Positions 9,744-21,416 of a stretch of DNA of 64,000 nt are shown one piece after another (the stretch's first letter is position 1; each line of letters opens with the position of its first letter). The stretch lies in contig OZ038385.1 of the NCBI GenBank assembly GCA_964036045.1, positions 18,137,786 to 18,201,785 of the forward strand. The letters are read 5' to 3'. The notes below the pieces were generated by a model, which made no database searches, had not been told where the DNA came from, and was given only the letters and a program-made list of their open reading frames with translations. The translations under genes and the position numbers were made by a program. The stretch comes from Eutreptiella sp. 'Long Island Sound 2002' (taxonomy: Eukaryota > Euglenozoa > Euglenophyceae > Eutreptiales > Eutreptiaceae).

Positions 9744-10366
9744 ACTGCTGAGTTTCTCTAAAGGGCAAGTCTTGACATAGAATGTGTATCCCCCCACCAC
9801 GCGCACTGCACAGGTACCGTACCTGGTTTTGGACTAAAACCAGGGGTGCTCAGACTTTGGCCATAAATCAACGATGGTTGTCACCCTCCAGACTTTCAAT
9901 TTGGCTGGGGGCCACAATGGGTCAGGTTTGCTTCACTGCAATTAGCTCCAACCGCGCCTGCCCCACGGTCTTCATCGCTCTCAGTTCAGTGTTCCAGATC
10001 ATTGTTCTCTGTGCTTGCTGTCCGAGTGTTCAATGGCTGGGGTTGAGGGCCAAGGTCCCTTCCTCCCTGCGGCTCTGTACCAAGTCAGCTGTCGCCTGTT
10101 GGGTTGTAGGGGAGCAAACATGCAGCCAGGCTCACGCCCGCACGCCTGACCGTTTTTCTACAGGATCAGGGGCGTACATGCAGGTCAGGGGTCACCAGTG
10201 GGCGGGCACTTGCTTCTGCTGGCCCCATTCGTCCATGCCCTCCCCCTGTTTGTTTTGTCGGACCTTGGGCCTAAAGGCCCAGTGGGTTCAGGATAACATA
10301 CAGAGTTACCAGGCACATACATGTGTGTGTTTGGGTGTGTTAGAACAGGGGAGACATCTTTATTGG

Positions 10367-10972
10367 TGGGACACACCGAGACCCTTCGGTGCTGCAGGTC
10401 GATGCTGTGTCCGTGAACACAGGGGAGAGAAATGCAGTGAGGGGGGGGGGTTACCACTTGCCGTTCACTGGGGTGGGGCATATTCCATCTGTGGCGGCCG
10501 CTATCCGAGCGATGGCGCACCCGGCGCCAGTCGTGGAGGCGCCGGTTCGAGCCCCGTTGCCGTCCGTCGACGGGTGGGACCTCCGATCGATCCCTTCGAG
10601 TACCGGTGGCGGCGCGCGCTGCTACAGGTGTGTGGTGCCACGATGTGTTTTCTCTTTGGGGCGGGGGTGTTCCTAGGTGCAAAAATAGACGAGACCTCCA
10701 CCCGATCCGCCGGTACCGGCGGTGGCGCAGGCTATTGTAGGGGTGGGTGGCTCCAACGATGCCCACTAGAGAGCTCTATGTGCAGGGGACCCAGGGGCAG
10801 CAACCCCCGCAGTGGACGACTGAAGACTACCGCTCTCGCCATTGGGCCGTCTATGTCTCTTACCATTCACCTAGCTCTGCCACTTGGTGGGGGGTGTTCC
10901 CGGGGTGGGGTTGACACACCGAGATCCTTCGATGCTGCAGGTCGATGCTGTGTCCGTGGACACACGGGCTGG
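10367..10972. repeat. Duplicated motif of about 60 bp, 544 bp apart
   Basis: At 10367-10426 and 10911-10972 the sequence runs GACACACCGAGA, CCTTCG, TGCTGCAGGTCGATGCTG, TGTCCGTG and ACACA with few differences. GACACAC at the start and TGTGTCC near the end make each copy partly inverted. The pair may be direct terminal repeats of an unrecognised element. Confidence 0.6.
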
Positions 10973-11192
10973 GCCATGAGGCAACGGATACTGGGCTCGC
11001 ATACGCCCCCGTGTCATAGGCGCATGGTCATCACCACACTCAGTTCAATTTTTTGCCTTGCTGCACTGCAGCGCAGACCAGTTCAGTGCCAACTGTAGAT
11101 TCGCATGCGCCACTCCGGGTGGCTTTTGAATGTGCTTTGGCTGTCTGGGCGTGTGGGTCAGCTCGCTCCCACCACCTTCCCACAGCACCGGT

Positions 11193-11275
11193 TAGTCTCT
11201 AACCTCTCGCTCTGCGGGCCTCTCTCTCTCTGACCTCTCGCTCTGCGGGCCTCTGTGTGTGTGTGTGTGTGTGAT
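11193..11275. repeat. Pyrimidine-rich tandem repeat plus (GT)n
   Basis: ACCTCTCGCTCTGCGGGCCT occurs twice about 37 bp apart, separated by a CT run and followed by about nine GT units. Confidence 0.85.
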
Positions 11276-11404
11276 CTGTACTTTTAGAGGTGGATCCTTG
11301 TGCAGCGTTGGGCTGGACGCCTCATTTGGCTCAGGTCTGCTGAGGCCTCTTTGTGACGTTGTTTCCCTCCCTTCTGCGGAATCAGAACCTCTGTATTTTG
11401 CTGG

Positions 11405-11989
11405 CTAGGTATCCAGAGTGTTTGCTCTCCCGTGCCTCGTCACGAAAAGCGGGCGGGCGACATCCTCGGCCACGGTCTCCTCCAGCCCCCGTGGAACTGG
11501 GGCTGGTGGGGACGGAGGGGGGGGTGTTTTCGGCCTCCTGCGTTTGGGGGCTGGAGGGGTGGGGGGTTGGTGTGGGGACCTCAGCAGACCCGTAGAGATA
11601 CGTGCAGGCCCTTGCAGGCGTGGTCGTTTGTTGGGCAGTTGTGCATGTGCAGCAAGTGGGTGTTTCCGGCGCGCAGGCACTGGGGTGCACACTTTATGGT
11701 GTCCCCGCTGACAGCAGTGGCGCACTCCCCTTTGCTTGAGTGTGCACCTCGGGCACTGTGGCAGGCCATGCAGTGGGCACAGTTGCAGTTGCGGTCTGCG
11801 TGCTATGTGGTCATCAGCGTGATGTCCCAGCGCACAGCAGGCTCTCTTGCAGGTCGTGCATGCGTCAGCAGAGTGCTGGGCACACTTTGACGGATCAGCC
11901 GGCGGCGCTGGTGGTGGCGCCCTGTGTGTGTTTGCGCGCCTGCGTGTCCCGGTGTAGGGGCGCTGTGGGAGCTTCCCATCCCCTATCAC
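11405..11989 (-). pseudogene. Cys/His-rich tail of LINE copy 1
   Basis: About 65 residues are dense in Cys and His: CAQHSADACTTCKRACC, then LCPLHGLPQCPRCTLKQRG, VRHCCQRGHHKVC. Several zinc-binding pairs can be drawn. A matching block at 22476-22380 (HRGVRHYYSRGHHG) shows it belongs to the element. It probably binds nucleic acid. The rest of the frame is Pro-rich and low complexity. Confidence 0.55.
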
Positions 11990-12909
11990 AGGGAAGAAAT
12001 CAGCTGCAAAGGAGGAGCAGCCCCCCCCCCCCCCCCTTTGGCAAAAGTGGTCTGCTCCGAGGACGGAGCCAGCCCCAACTGCAGATTCCCCTGGAGATGC
12101 TCCTCCACTTCCTGCGCTGTTCTGCGTGGCCTATGTGTGTACGGGCGCAGTTTGTGTATTCTGTTGAGACCAACCTTGGTGGCCCACGTGCGCTCACAGT
12201 ATGCCGCTAACTGCTGAACGTGCATGTTCATGGCACTGCGGCAGGTGAAATAGGGGCGGCAGTTCAGGCCGCAGAGTGCCGGCCCCCCCAAAGGAACTAA
12301 AGAGCTGCAGCGTGTGACCACACGCGCTGGATGCAAATGGCCTTTGGTGACCAGGCGCTGCGCATTTGCCATTGCCAATCGTAAGACCCGGCCTCTCTCT
12401 TGCAGTGAAAGGGTGGTGCCCTTAAATTTTGCCTGTGGAGCGTGCGGGAGGGTGCGTTGCGCAAATTCCTCAAAGTCCAGTGCGAGTTCCAAGAACGTCA
12501 CTGTGCCTGGTTCAGGGGCCCAGTGGAGTTCCCTCAGCCAGCGTAGCAGGTCCGCCAAAAAGGGCATTTCCCACTGCCATTCCACCTTCTTAGGGGTACG
12601 CAAAAGAAGTAACCCTTTGTCTTCCGGTCTGGGGAGGGGTCCCACCAGTTGGTGGTACGGGTATTGCCGAAGCTGCTGTGAGAGGCTCGACCCCATGAAA
12701 AGCATGGGGGATTGTGTGTCTCGTAACTTGCGGGCCTGCAAAACGGCTACCAACATATTGTGCAGAGCTGTCATGAATGCGAGCGCTGTCCCTGACTTGA
12801 CGCTGTCTGTGTCTAACTCTGGGGCTAATCCACAAAGTCGTAAACATGGGGGCCACTGGTCCATGAGGGGAAGGCCTGTGTGTGTGTGTGTGTGTTTCTT
12901 CCTCTTCAC
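11986..12909 (-). pseudogene. Conserved C-terminal domain of the LINE polyprotein, copy 1
   Basis: The segment from LRLCGLAPELDTDS to about 12180 aligns with the domain at 23485-22388. Shared features are a helix ending in ARKLRD/ARKLKD, YPYHQL/YPWHQL, EWQWEMPF/EWKWGLDL, TFLELALDFEEFAQR / SFMELALDFEAFAGR, and LSLQERGRVLRL / LSLQEKGRVLRL. Two divergent copies keep the same pattern, so this was a protein under selection and is not chance. The function is unknown. The first residues are a translated (GT)n repeat and are not real. Confidence 0.7.
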
Positions 12910-13030
12910 CTACCCAAGGGGGTTTGTCTTACTCCTCACCCTCCCAAGGGGGTTTCTCTTCCTCTTCGCCCTCCCCACAGGTTTCTCTCTATCCCTCTCT
13001 TCCCTGTGTCTCTGCCTCGTCTTACCCCCC
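12880..13030. repeat. (TG)n and a 31-bp pyrimidine minisatellite
   Basis: About three units of TCTTCCTCTTCACC...CCCAAGGGGGTTT follow a TG run. They interrupt the LINE coding sequence. Confidence 0.85.
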
Positions 13031-13052
13031 CCCCTCTGCTTGCCGGTACAAC

Positions 13053-13748
13053 TCAGGCGTACCGCCGTTCGCACGGCGGCGTGCTCAGCAACGTGTAAAG
13101 GAACCGTACAGTGTCCCCTGTGACCGGGTTTGCCTGCCTGAAGAGTGTTTTCTGAAACAGCCTTATCAGATCAGCTCGACCCGTCAACCACACGTGCAGG
13201 CAGTCTCCATTCCTACTCACTGAGGATGGCACCGCCCTGTGGCCCTCTGCCGTTGGACAGTGGAGGATCGCCTCCCATTGGAACGGGTGCCACTTGCCAG
13301 CAGTCTTGGGCCGCCACTCAATCTGCATATTTGTCAGGGCCCGAGTCTTCAAGGTCCAGTTGATTTGGACCATCACCGAGTAGAGTTCTTGATTGTTCAT
13401 CAGCAATGGTTCCCCGTGATTGTCCACAATTTCACAGTGCATCCTTGTGCTGTGAGGTTGATCCAGTCGAAGCCAGATTTGCTGGTTCCGTGCCCAGGCC
13501 ATAGTTTCCAGCTCCGAAATGATAATCCTCAACCCCTCCTCCGCTATGGCGTCCAACTGGTTCAGTGCTTGTACTTTGAGACGCTGTCGTGCTTGCCGGG
13601 GCTTGATTTTCTTTGGAGCCGGGTTGACTTGTGTGTATGGGCCGTGTCGATACTGCGGCTTCCACCACCTCTCCGATGTCTCCCATGGCTTTCGTGGCGG
13701 CATCACGCGACACGAGCGCGACGGGACGCGGAGTTTGAGACTGCACAC
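13053..13748 (-). CDS. Unknown domain of LINE copy 1
   Basis: This 231-residue frame contains a helical stretch (QALNQLDAIAEEGLRIII, SELETMAWARNQQIW) and then a mixed region with WHPFQWEAILHCP and GDCLHVWLTGRADLI. It sits between RNase H and the C-terminal domain in the same strand, so it is probably part of the retroelement protein. The tail after RLFQKTLFRQ may come from a neighbouring frame. I recognise no family. Confidence 0.45.
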   Translation of the reverse strand: MCSLKLRVPSRSCRVMPPRKPWETSERWWKPQYRHGPYTQVNPAPKKIKPRQARQRLKVQALNQLDAIAEEGLRIIISELETMAWARNQQIWLRLDQPHSTRMHCEIVDNHGEPLLMNNQELYSVMVQINWTLKTRALTNMQIEWRPKTAGKWHPFQWEAILHCPTAEGHRAVPSSVSRNGDCLHVWLTGRADLIRLFQKTLFRQANPVTGDTVRFLYTLLSTPPCERRYA

Positions 13749-14035
13749 AGCTGTTGCTTGGATTGTGTTGTTGCCGTGTTTCGCGACAGAACGCGGGGCT
13801 CACGTCAACAGCTTCCTCTGCAACATTTGAGCGTTCAGGCATTTGTAGTAATGAAATGAGGCAGAGATACCGCAGTCAAGACGCGGGGCTCATTTTGCGT
13901 TTCAGGGTTGCTCTGACTCTGGCTCATAGTCTCGGCCTGGTTCGGTTCCCTGTGCCCTTCACGGTGGTTAGCGGCCTTTTCCTCAATTTTCGCTTTTCCT
14001 TAATTTTCGCCTCTTGCGTTGTCGTCTTGTGTCAC

Positions 14036-14836
14036 TCACATCCGTGCTGAAGGATTGGGATTCTGACTCTGTCTGTTGTGACACCCCCCCCCCCATCCCG
14101 TTTGCATGTACCCTACCCCTGACTCCTCACTACCCGAACTGCACAACTCTGTTTCGTGTGGTGCTGGCTCCCCGGATGCTTCTCCTGTCATTTCATCATT
14201 GTCCATGGGCACCAAACCCAGAGACGCCCACAGCGTTTTGGTGTCCTCAGATTCTGATCCCGACCCTCCCCTTAACCCCACTGTAAATTCTGAATCCGAC
14301 GAATCCTGTTGCACTTGTTTGGACCACAGTGGACTGGAGCACATGCCTTGCATCGCCAATCCATTTGCCACCTCATTCCCCTGCACATTGACATGTGCTG
14401 GGACATGTTCCCATCTAACGTCTCTGTCTGGCTTTTCCATTTCATGGAGCAGCATTTCCCACACAGGCACGTGGACTTGCAGCTTGCCGGATGTAGTCAT
14501 CCACCCTTTTGACTTCCAATGCTGTGCCCTGCCGGTTGCTCCTATTTGCAGGTACTGGGAGTCCGTGAGGATCGCCAGCTTGGGTACCCAAAACCCCTGT
14601 AGCGCTTCAAGTGCTGCCCAAAGCTCTGCACCGTTATTTGTTTGTCTGTGACGCGTCGGGACGTAGCCGCAGAATCGCACTTCTGGTCCTTGCTCATCTT
14701 CCGGCGCGAATACACCGAAGCCACCCGCCCTGCGCATGTCTTTGTGGCTCAATCTCTTTGAGGACCTGTCTGTGTATACAATTCTGTATCCTTTCGCCAC
14801 CAGCTCTGCAATCACATCCTGCACACCCTGCAGCAC
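14036..14836 (-). pseudogene. RNase H domain of LINE copy 1
   Basis: The sequence has the full RNase HI order: VYTDRSSKR (first Asp), RQTNNGAELWAALEALQ (Glu), LAILTDSQYLQ (Asp), then WEHVPAHVNVQGNEVANGLA (His/Asn region). It would degrade RNA in the RNA-DNA hybrid during retrotransposition. The frame is intact through the domain and continues with about 90 low-complexity residues rich in Ser and Glu. Alone, without RT, it is part of a truncated element. The start is only the first Met of the frame; the true polyprotein would begin upstream. Confidence 0.85.
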
Positions 14837-14908
14837 CCCTGGGCCTGCTTGCCTCGGGCACTTCGGGTGTGGTTCTGCTGTCCCCCACAGGGGCTGGGGG
14901 GGGGGGGG

Positions 14909-14990
14909 TCAGTAGAGCTAGCTGAACCCCCCTCCAAAAGGGGGGGTCGGTAGAGCTAGCTGAACCCCCCTCCAAAAGGGCTCCAATAAT
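14909..14990. repeat. Two tandem hairpin-forming units
   Basis: GTAGAGCTAGCTGAACCCCC followed by CTCCAAAAGGG occurs twice. GGGGGTC...TAGAGCTAGCT...AACCCCC makes each unit partly palindromic. The pair lies just upstream of LINE copy 1. Confidence 0.8.
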
Positions 14991-15204
14991 GGAACCGCCC
15001 AACCCAACCCAGGATCCCGGGTTTCAACGGAGTCGGGAACCCGAGAACGCGCAACAAAACCGGGAAAAAATGGGCTAAAATGGTTGAAAATGGGTGAAAA
15101 TGGGTGGCAATTCAAATGTGCCACATCCTCAATGCAAAAGAAGCGCAAAAAATTCTGTTATGGAACAACCAACTAGTGAAAAAAGGCCAAAACTAGGGTT
15201 CAAG
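14991..15204. other. AAATGGG-rich spacer
   Basis: Repeats of AAAATGGGTGAAAATGGG occur near 15065-15105. Similar sequence lies inside the B elements at about 28470-28510 and 36310-36350. Confidence 0.4.
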
Positions 15205-15911
15205 GGGGGGCATGTGTGCATAGCGCGCGCACGGCGCAGGCACAGCGCGAGCACAGCGCGGGCATGACAGGAAGAAATTGGGGGTTTTTGCTACAATTGG
15301 CAATATTCTTGCCTATACAAACCATACTACACCCCCACAACGCTGGATAGCCTGATGTTTGCAAAGGCGGAGCACAAGAATACTGCAACAGAACTTGGGA
15401 CGGCAGTGACTCAGTGTTGCCAAGACCGGACAAACCGGTAGTAGTATGGACGGGTGCGGTAACTTCCTCTCTGCAAGCATGCGGGACCCCACACAATCAC
15501 ACACCCGCAACCAAAACCCAGGAAGAATCGCTGCAACATGGTTAGGCCAGCCCTGTGACACGCGGGCAGGCCGGTTTCAAAAGGGAGGGCAGCTCCACGG
15601 TGAGGCACTCCTGCAGGGACCTATTCCACCACCGGTGAAGGGGCGGGGCGGGCGGGAGAAGACAGAAAAACTACCTAAGTATGGAGGTGCAAACAAAAGT
15701 TGAAAGAGTCGAAAAAGATACCACGAACCTATTGGAAAGGATGCACAACAACACATACCAATGCACTAGAAATGAGGGCAAAGCATGCATGCAACTCATA
15801 TAAATGCATAACAACGCTGATTGTCACGGGTACTAGGCACTACTATGCACATTGGGCATGGTCCTGTACCAACTTTGTGCACAGCACGCGCACAGCGCAC
15901 ACAACGCCCCC
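15205..15911. mobile_element. Short TIR element D with 3-bp target duplication
   Basis: The left end is GGGGGGCATGTGTGCA with GC iterons. The complement of the right end is GGGGGCGTTGTGTGCGCTG. The flanks are AAG on both sides (15202-15204 and 15912-15914). The ends and 3-bp duplication match the A/B family design. The ORF on the minus strand near the left end has no recognisable domain. Confidence 0.6.
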
Positions 15912-16130
15912 AAGTAGTTGCCGACATACAAAAATTTGCACTGTGTGTGCACTGCGGGCGCACTTTGTGCACGGCATTCCCAGTGACAACCTCAACCCCT
16001 CTAAACAACTCTGACACATGTCTGACACACCTCTGCACACCTCTGACATACCTCCGAAACACCTCTGAACACCTTTGACAAACCTCCTACAGACCTCTGA
16101 ACACCTCTCAACATCTCTGAATCCAAACAC
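15912..16130. repeat. Iteron block plus ACCTCTGA minisatellite
   Basis: From 15917, TTGCCGACATACAAAAATTT then GCACTG iterons match the block at 47090-47155. From about 15995 to 16130 come about ten degenerate units of ACCTCTGACAC or similar, 10 to 11 bp long. Confidence 0.65.
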
Positions 16131-18453
16131 ATCCGACTACCTTCAAACATGGGCACTGAATCCAATGCACCATACTAACCTTTATGCACCCCCAACCCTC
16201 ACACCCCAGGCCAATGCATGTGGCGGTAGGTATATTTCTTTTGCTTTCAGGATACAGAACCTGAGAACCTGCAGAGTGCAAAAGTGCAGAACCTCAGGCC
16301 ATGGTGTCCGATACAGTATGGTAATCCCCCCCTGCTTAATATCATGCACCGAAATAGTATCACGCGTGCATGATAATATTTTGGGCTGCTGGAATAATAT
16401 CACACATGCATCTTGCCCACTTGAGCGTATCACAAATCACAAGGCAAAACACTGTGGGAAATGTGATTGAGAGGTGTGACAGGTAATTATTTTTGTGCCA
16501 GGAACACATTCATGGATAGCTGCCATGCTGCCGGCTTGGGTTTGGGCTTGGGCTAGGCAGGTGCAACATCTTGGAGCTGAATTTGTGGGGGGGGGGCAAT
16601 TGTTGGGGTCAATATACCCAAGCTCCTAAAATACTGCAGCCACATCCAGGCTGGCAGTTGCTGCATCAAGACCACTGTAGCACAAGTCAATATACAAATG
16701 TCGCTGTTGCGCTGCAGTTAGCTTGACCTCTGCATCAGTCACAGCCTCCGAGTTCATCATGCTGCTGTGCCTCAATCACATCAGCAAGAAAGGGAATGTC
16801 AGGGGCATCAGTCATCACCAAAAAGAGATGGAATAGGGGGTGGTTCAAATAATATCTCGCACGAAATAATATCATGCACCAAAGTAATATCACGCGCGTG
16901 ATATTAAAGGCCGGAGGCGTGCTTGCAAAACGAGATTAAAATAGTATCCCTAAGACAGGCCTGTCCCTCACAAAGGGGGGGGGGGGGGCACACTGTCTTC
17001 TTCGGTAGATACCACAGAGGATGTTGCCTGGCATTCAGCCATGCTGCAAATATTATAACACACGCACAGCAATTTTGCAACTGACCAATATATCATATGT
17101 GTTTCTTGCAAGTGATGTCTTGTTGATCGATTGGTGACATTGTGGTGCAATTGCCCACATGCTTACACCAATGGCAAACAAAGCCTGGAACAATGCGTCT
17201 GCGACTTACATGCCTCATAATTCGTCCTGTATGTCTAAAATTTCGTCCCACAGCCATCGTAAGTCATCCCACAGGTGTAAAATCATAATTGTTGGGGGAA
17301 AAGTAGTGTCAGAAAATGTGCCTTGTGGCCATGGGGGTGACAGACTTTGTCCTTCGGTGGGCGGGTTTTCGATGTGGGGGGTGGAGGGAAAGACCCAATA
17401 GAGCGCCCTTGGCCAGACCCCCCACCCCCCACCCCAAAAGGGCCTCAATTGGGCCTCCTCCCACCCCCCAAATGCAATCAGGAGGGAGCCCCAAGCCCAG
17501 AGGTTGTCCTGACTCCAAATTCGAAGAAAACTGACAATGGCATTGTTGGAATCAGCAGGTGATGGAGGTCCAGAAAAGTCATCGCTTGCCCTGTGTTCAG
17601 TGCCAAAAAGAAAGGCCATTGAAACCCCCCCCAAAGCAATTTTAGGGGCCTTCGGCTGGTGACTGACCAAGGGCCCTGGCAATCAATTGCCCCCGCTCCG
17701 TTCAAAACCCGACTTGCCCTGTACATGGGCCCCTCACAAATGAATCGATATTTGACTGCCCTTCTGACTTGGCCGAACCTTTGGCTGTGTGCTGGAGTGC
17801 TCAGGAGAACCTTCGAGTAAAGTGCATAGGAATAGGATGGGTGCATGGATGTAGGATGGTGGCAGGCTCGCACCACGTGCCCCATTCAAGTCATATGCAG
17901 AATCGAGTACAGGTTCCGTATTAATTATTTAATTTTTTTTCTAAAGTCCGGGACACCACGTGTCCTGATGTGCAATGGGTGCAATGGGTGGTGTGTGCAT
18001 CATACGCTATTCACCCCATGCGGTCAGCATGGTCCCAGTCAACAAGTCTGGAGGTGATGGTCGCTAACGCCATGTACTCTCTGCTCTGTATATGCACTGC
18101 AGGAGTGCCATGCCTGTAGGCACCCAACCACTGTGTTCCTGGCTCCATATAGTGATTGATATTTAAAGTGATTGATATTTAGATGAAATCGCATGCAAAA
18201 CATATCTCTCTGGGACGGTACTGATAATGCCAACACGGAGCGTTTTCAGGGCTCGGATCCATTGTTGCCTCATTTGTGTCCACTGAGTGTCCGAAAGGTA
18301 GGGGTATGTGGGGTACATTCGGAAAGCCCTTGAAAAGGGCTATTTGGAACACCCCAGGTCTGCATGCTGTGCTGACAACATGTGTGAGATTTTTGTCCGT
18401 TTCTGACGATGTGTGTGCTGCCTGTTGCCCCCTTTTGTTAACAGGCACGCACC
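16131..18453. other. Region with foldback motifs, no firm gene
   Basis: AATATCATGCACC...GTATCACGCGTGCATGAT (about 16338-16375) and a close relative at 16852-16905 are each self-complementary; the pair may mark an element of about 570 bp. A G run lies at 16974-16988. Minus-strand frames at 17215-17885 are open and partly protein-like (FGQVRRAVKYRFICEG) but match no family I know. Confidence 0.4.
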
Positions 18454-19200
18454 ATGTCTGCCTACAAATTCACGCAACGTGCTGTTGCCTCCCCCGATGC
18501 ACCACAGAAACCTTTGGTGCGGGAAAGAGCTCGCTCTGGGGGTGTCAGGTGGGTGCAGGTGCATGAGCCTGGCAGCCAGGCAAAAAAGCCTCGTACAGCC
18601 GGTTCACAGCAACCTGCATGTGACCACGAGGAACACCAGATTCTATCCGCTTCTGAGACCGCTGCTTCTGCAGCGCAATTTTGGGAGAAAAAGACGCACC
18701 CCACCAAGGCTTCACAACATGAATTTCTGGCAACCTGCATCGACGTCGATTTGGAGCAAAATGTGAAACATGCAGGTCGCCAGAAATACACCAGAAAGAG
18801 GGGCCACCAGACAACGTACTTTGTGCCGTACCATGGGACGCGTCGACAAATTTGCAAGACGCAGTTCCTGCACTTTTTCAAAATTAGTCGAATCGTTGTG
18901 GAGTTGGTGGCGAAAAACAAAGCAGCAGCGGCCATTGCCAGCCCCTTGAGTCCCATGAAGAGTTCACAGAAAAAGGCTGTGGTCAACACCAGGCGCACCT
19001 TCGGGGTGAAATCGAGGTTTGAGAAATTTCTGCAGGGGCTGCCGCAGGCTGAGAACCGTTTCAGCGACGCCGCACGTCCTGACACGGACATGGTGCATTT
19101 GGCCCCGGTCGGCGGACGCCGCGCTTCCCCATATAATGTTTGGTCCCAGCCCTGCCTGAAAAAGACAACGCAAATGATGATTCGGAATAAGCAAGTGTGA
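18454..19200 (+). CDS. Possible N-terminal part of a DNA-transposon protein
   Basis: This frame of 248 residues starts just after GTTAACAG, a good splice acceptor. The centre has a basic, compact segment: RKYTRKRGHQTTYFVPYHG, TRRQICKTQFLHFFKISR, IVVELVAKNKA. The pattern of a basic or aromatic lead, then Cys-Lys-x-x-Phe-Leu-x-x-(Phe/Leu)-x-Ile-Ser, resembles the helical region before the DDE core in several eukaryotic transposases. That is a weak likeness and no catalytic domain follows. The ORF ends at a plain stop, so it is either a fragment or one exon. An alternative is an unrelated lineage-specific protein. Confidence 0.4.
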   Translation: MSAYKFTQRAVASPDAPQKPLVRERARSGGVRWVQVHEPGSQAKKPRTAGSQQPACDHEEHQILSASETAASAAQFWEKKTHPTKASQHEFLATCIDVDLEQNVKHAGRQKYTRKRGHQTTYFVPYHGTRRQICKTQFLHFFKISRIVVELVAKNKAAAAIASPLSPMKSSQKKAVVNTRRTFGVKSRFEKFLQGLPQAENRFSDAARPDTDMVHLAPVGGRRASPYNVWSQPCLKKTTQMMIRNKQV

Positions 19201-21416
19201 CATATTCAGTGCATGTTTGCATGCCGGCTTTGCAGCAGCCTGGGGTCAAAACTCTGAAAGACCGAAAAGTTTGGCCTCAGCACTGAAAAATATGGTCAGC
19301 TACCCCCCCCCCCATAACCCATACATTTCTGAAACGGCCTTTTCTCACAGATTTCAAAAAGTATACACATACCCCTCCCTACGGAACGAAATTTTGGTGC
19401 ATTGGACAAAAAATTGAGAAAATCCTGAAAAAACACGAATTTGCTCCGCGTTGGCATGTTATGAATGTCCCCGAGAGATATGCTCAAGCAGCACAGTGCT
19501 ATGGGCAGAAGCTATTCTCACAGGCATTACCTAAAACTTCTTTCCCAAAGGCAACCAGTCATCTTGCCGTCTTGACAGTAAAAACCATGGTCAGAAAAAC
19601 GTCAGAGCCTGGGATAGGGAGCTACCATGGGCTCAAGGGATAATGGTTGCGATGGCGACAAGGGTTGTCTACCATGTGGGAAATGCAGTGCAGTGCTCCA
19701 TGGAAGGACAAAAGTATTCATACTAACCCAACTGTGTCTCTCTCAGCGTCAGTGGGATTCCAACCCAAGATGCCGTGCATGCGACTCATGACTAATACCA
19801 GTGAGCTACAGCAGTCCTCAGAACCAGATGATCGACCGCTGGCCCAGCGGGCGGTCCTTAGGGGGGGGGGGGTCCTTAGAAAAAATAAAAAAACCAAAAA
19901 AAAACTCGTCGTTAAAAGCTGAACAACAGAGCTTACACCACATGAGGCGCTTCATTACTGTCAACCAACAGCATCAATGGCTAAAATTGGTTCCTGTTCT
20001 GAACTGTCCTATCTTGGTCATTAACACTTCCTCACGATTTGCATGGCATCCTCGACTGCCCACCTGTTCCCTGCTCTCTGCCTACGGTGGTCAGTGGTTG
20101 GTGTATCAGTAGCTGCAAGGAATCCTGCTCCAACACCCCAGAGCAAGATTCCCCACAGGCTTCGCACATAAGAGGGGTGGGGGGGGGGGGTCCCCCATCC
20201 TTACACCCACCCAACCAACAATGATTCCCTGACCAAAATTTTGGCTTAGGAAAAATCAAATTTGAATAAGCAGCCTCTTGCGAGATCCTCCCAGACCCCC
20301 TCCCCCCTTAAGCCCCTCAGGGGAAATATTCCTATGTACGAAGCCTGATGCCCCAACACAGCTGTTGGGCATCCTGCACCAAGAGTCATGCAACATGTCC
20401 CAAAGTGGCTGTGGGGCAACACCTGAGGTTGGGCATGGCAACACCGCAGGCTGCCAGATTTGGGGATCTGGGGCTTTAGACTCAACCAAACCCAAAAGAC
20501 AAAGCGCTGGACCACTCATGGTTGTGAGGCAAATTTGAACACATATTTCCAATTTGTAAGTTAAATGTCATGTCTTGTGCAACCTGCACCGCCCTTTTCT
20601 TCCATTCCGCATATGCACTGGTCTCATCTCCCCTGTAGCAAGCTCTTGCCAGTTGTCCAGTGGCGTGCATCTGCCATCCCTAGCAGCCTGCCACTGCCTG
20701 GCGTTCTGTCTGTCCCAGGCTTACTCAACCAAGCGCATTCCCTGCTTGTCGACCATCCTCCAAACGTACTGCCCCTCCCATACCCATAACCCTGTGTAAG
20801 CATGACTGCTTCTGCTCGTTGCACCCACTTGCGCGAGGCCTGGTAGAGCCGCATGGCCGTCATATCCTGTTGCACGGGTGGGCTAGGCGGGGCGGGTTGG
20901 GGCGGGGTTCAGGCGATTGTGCGTATTGATCGAGGTCGTTCATGTGTATGGGGTGGACTGGGGAGGCAAAGTGCATTTTTGTGGGTGGAAAAGTAGTTCC
21001 ACAATCTACCGATGCAGCAAACCGCCCTTGGGGTTTCCACTCCGCGTTGCTCCCTATGGTCTTTGCTAAGTTGAAAATGAAAATGTCGAATGAGGAAACG
21101 TAGGGGAAACAAACGTTCGGACCTGAAATACCCGGTCACGGTTTGCAGATCCGCCTGGTGCCATTTTCACCAAGCCCACACGTTACTCAGTGAGAGGCTC
21201 AATTGTGGTGGTGCTCATTGACTCAATGCCCTAGGGATGGACGGGTTCAGCCATTCGAGTGTCATGCATGGTCCAATGGCACTTGCCACGGCAACGAATG
21301 TGAATTGCAATGCCTGCACTCATTGCAATGCCTGCAAACGAACGAACACGGTGGTTGTGTCTATGGCGACGCACGCTAGATTCGTTTCACTGCGGTTACG
21401 CGCAAGTGCTGTCGAT
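19201..21416. other. Region without a firm gene
   Basis: A minus-strand reading at 20875-20482 (MRLYQASRKWVQRAEAV; AYAEWKKRAVQVAQDM) looks weakly protein-like across a frame change. AAAAACCATGGTCAGAAAA near 19578 resembles the P element interior near 1125. A G/C run with A-rich flanks lies at 19860-19910. Confidence 0.35.

Larger units (their letters stand above)
9744..11404. other. Region without a recognisable gene
   Basis: A frame on the plus strand stays open from 9782 to 11098, but it is Cys/Trp-rich, has no family features and runs through a duplicated DNA motif, so I do not call it a gene. A G run lies at 10440-10450. Confidence 0.4.
11405..14836 (-). mobile_element. Decayed LINE-type retroelement, copy 1
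   Basis: In transcription order on the minus strand it has an RNase H (14836-14036), an unknown domain (13748-13053), a C-terminal domain (12909-11986) and a Cys/His-rich tail (11989-11405). The last two blocks are homologous to the 3' part of the element at 22388-27763. No endonuclease or RT core precedes the RNase H, so the copy is 5'-truncated. A pyrimidine minisatellite has grown at 12880-13030. Confidence 0.75.

Noticed and set aside
10497-10565. Possible tRNA around GGTTCGAGCCCC
   Set aside because: The T-loop-like motif is present, but neither the T stem nor the acceptor stem pairs correctly and no anticodon arm forms.
9782-11098. Open plus-strand frame of 438 codons
   Set aside because: Unusual Cys/Trp-rich composition, no recognisable family, and its internal peptide repeat only reflects the duplicated DNA motif at 10367 and 10911.
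18462-19091. Minus-strand frame of 209 codons
   Set aside because: It overlaps the plus-strand ORF at 18454-19200, which has a more protein-like core and a good acceptor just upstream.
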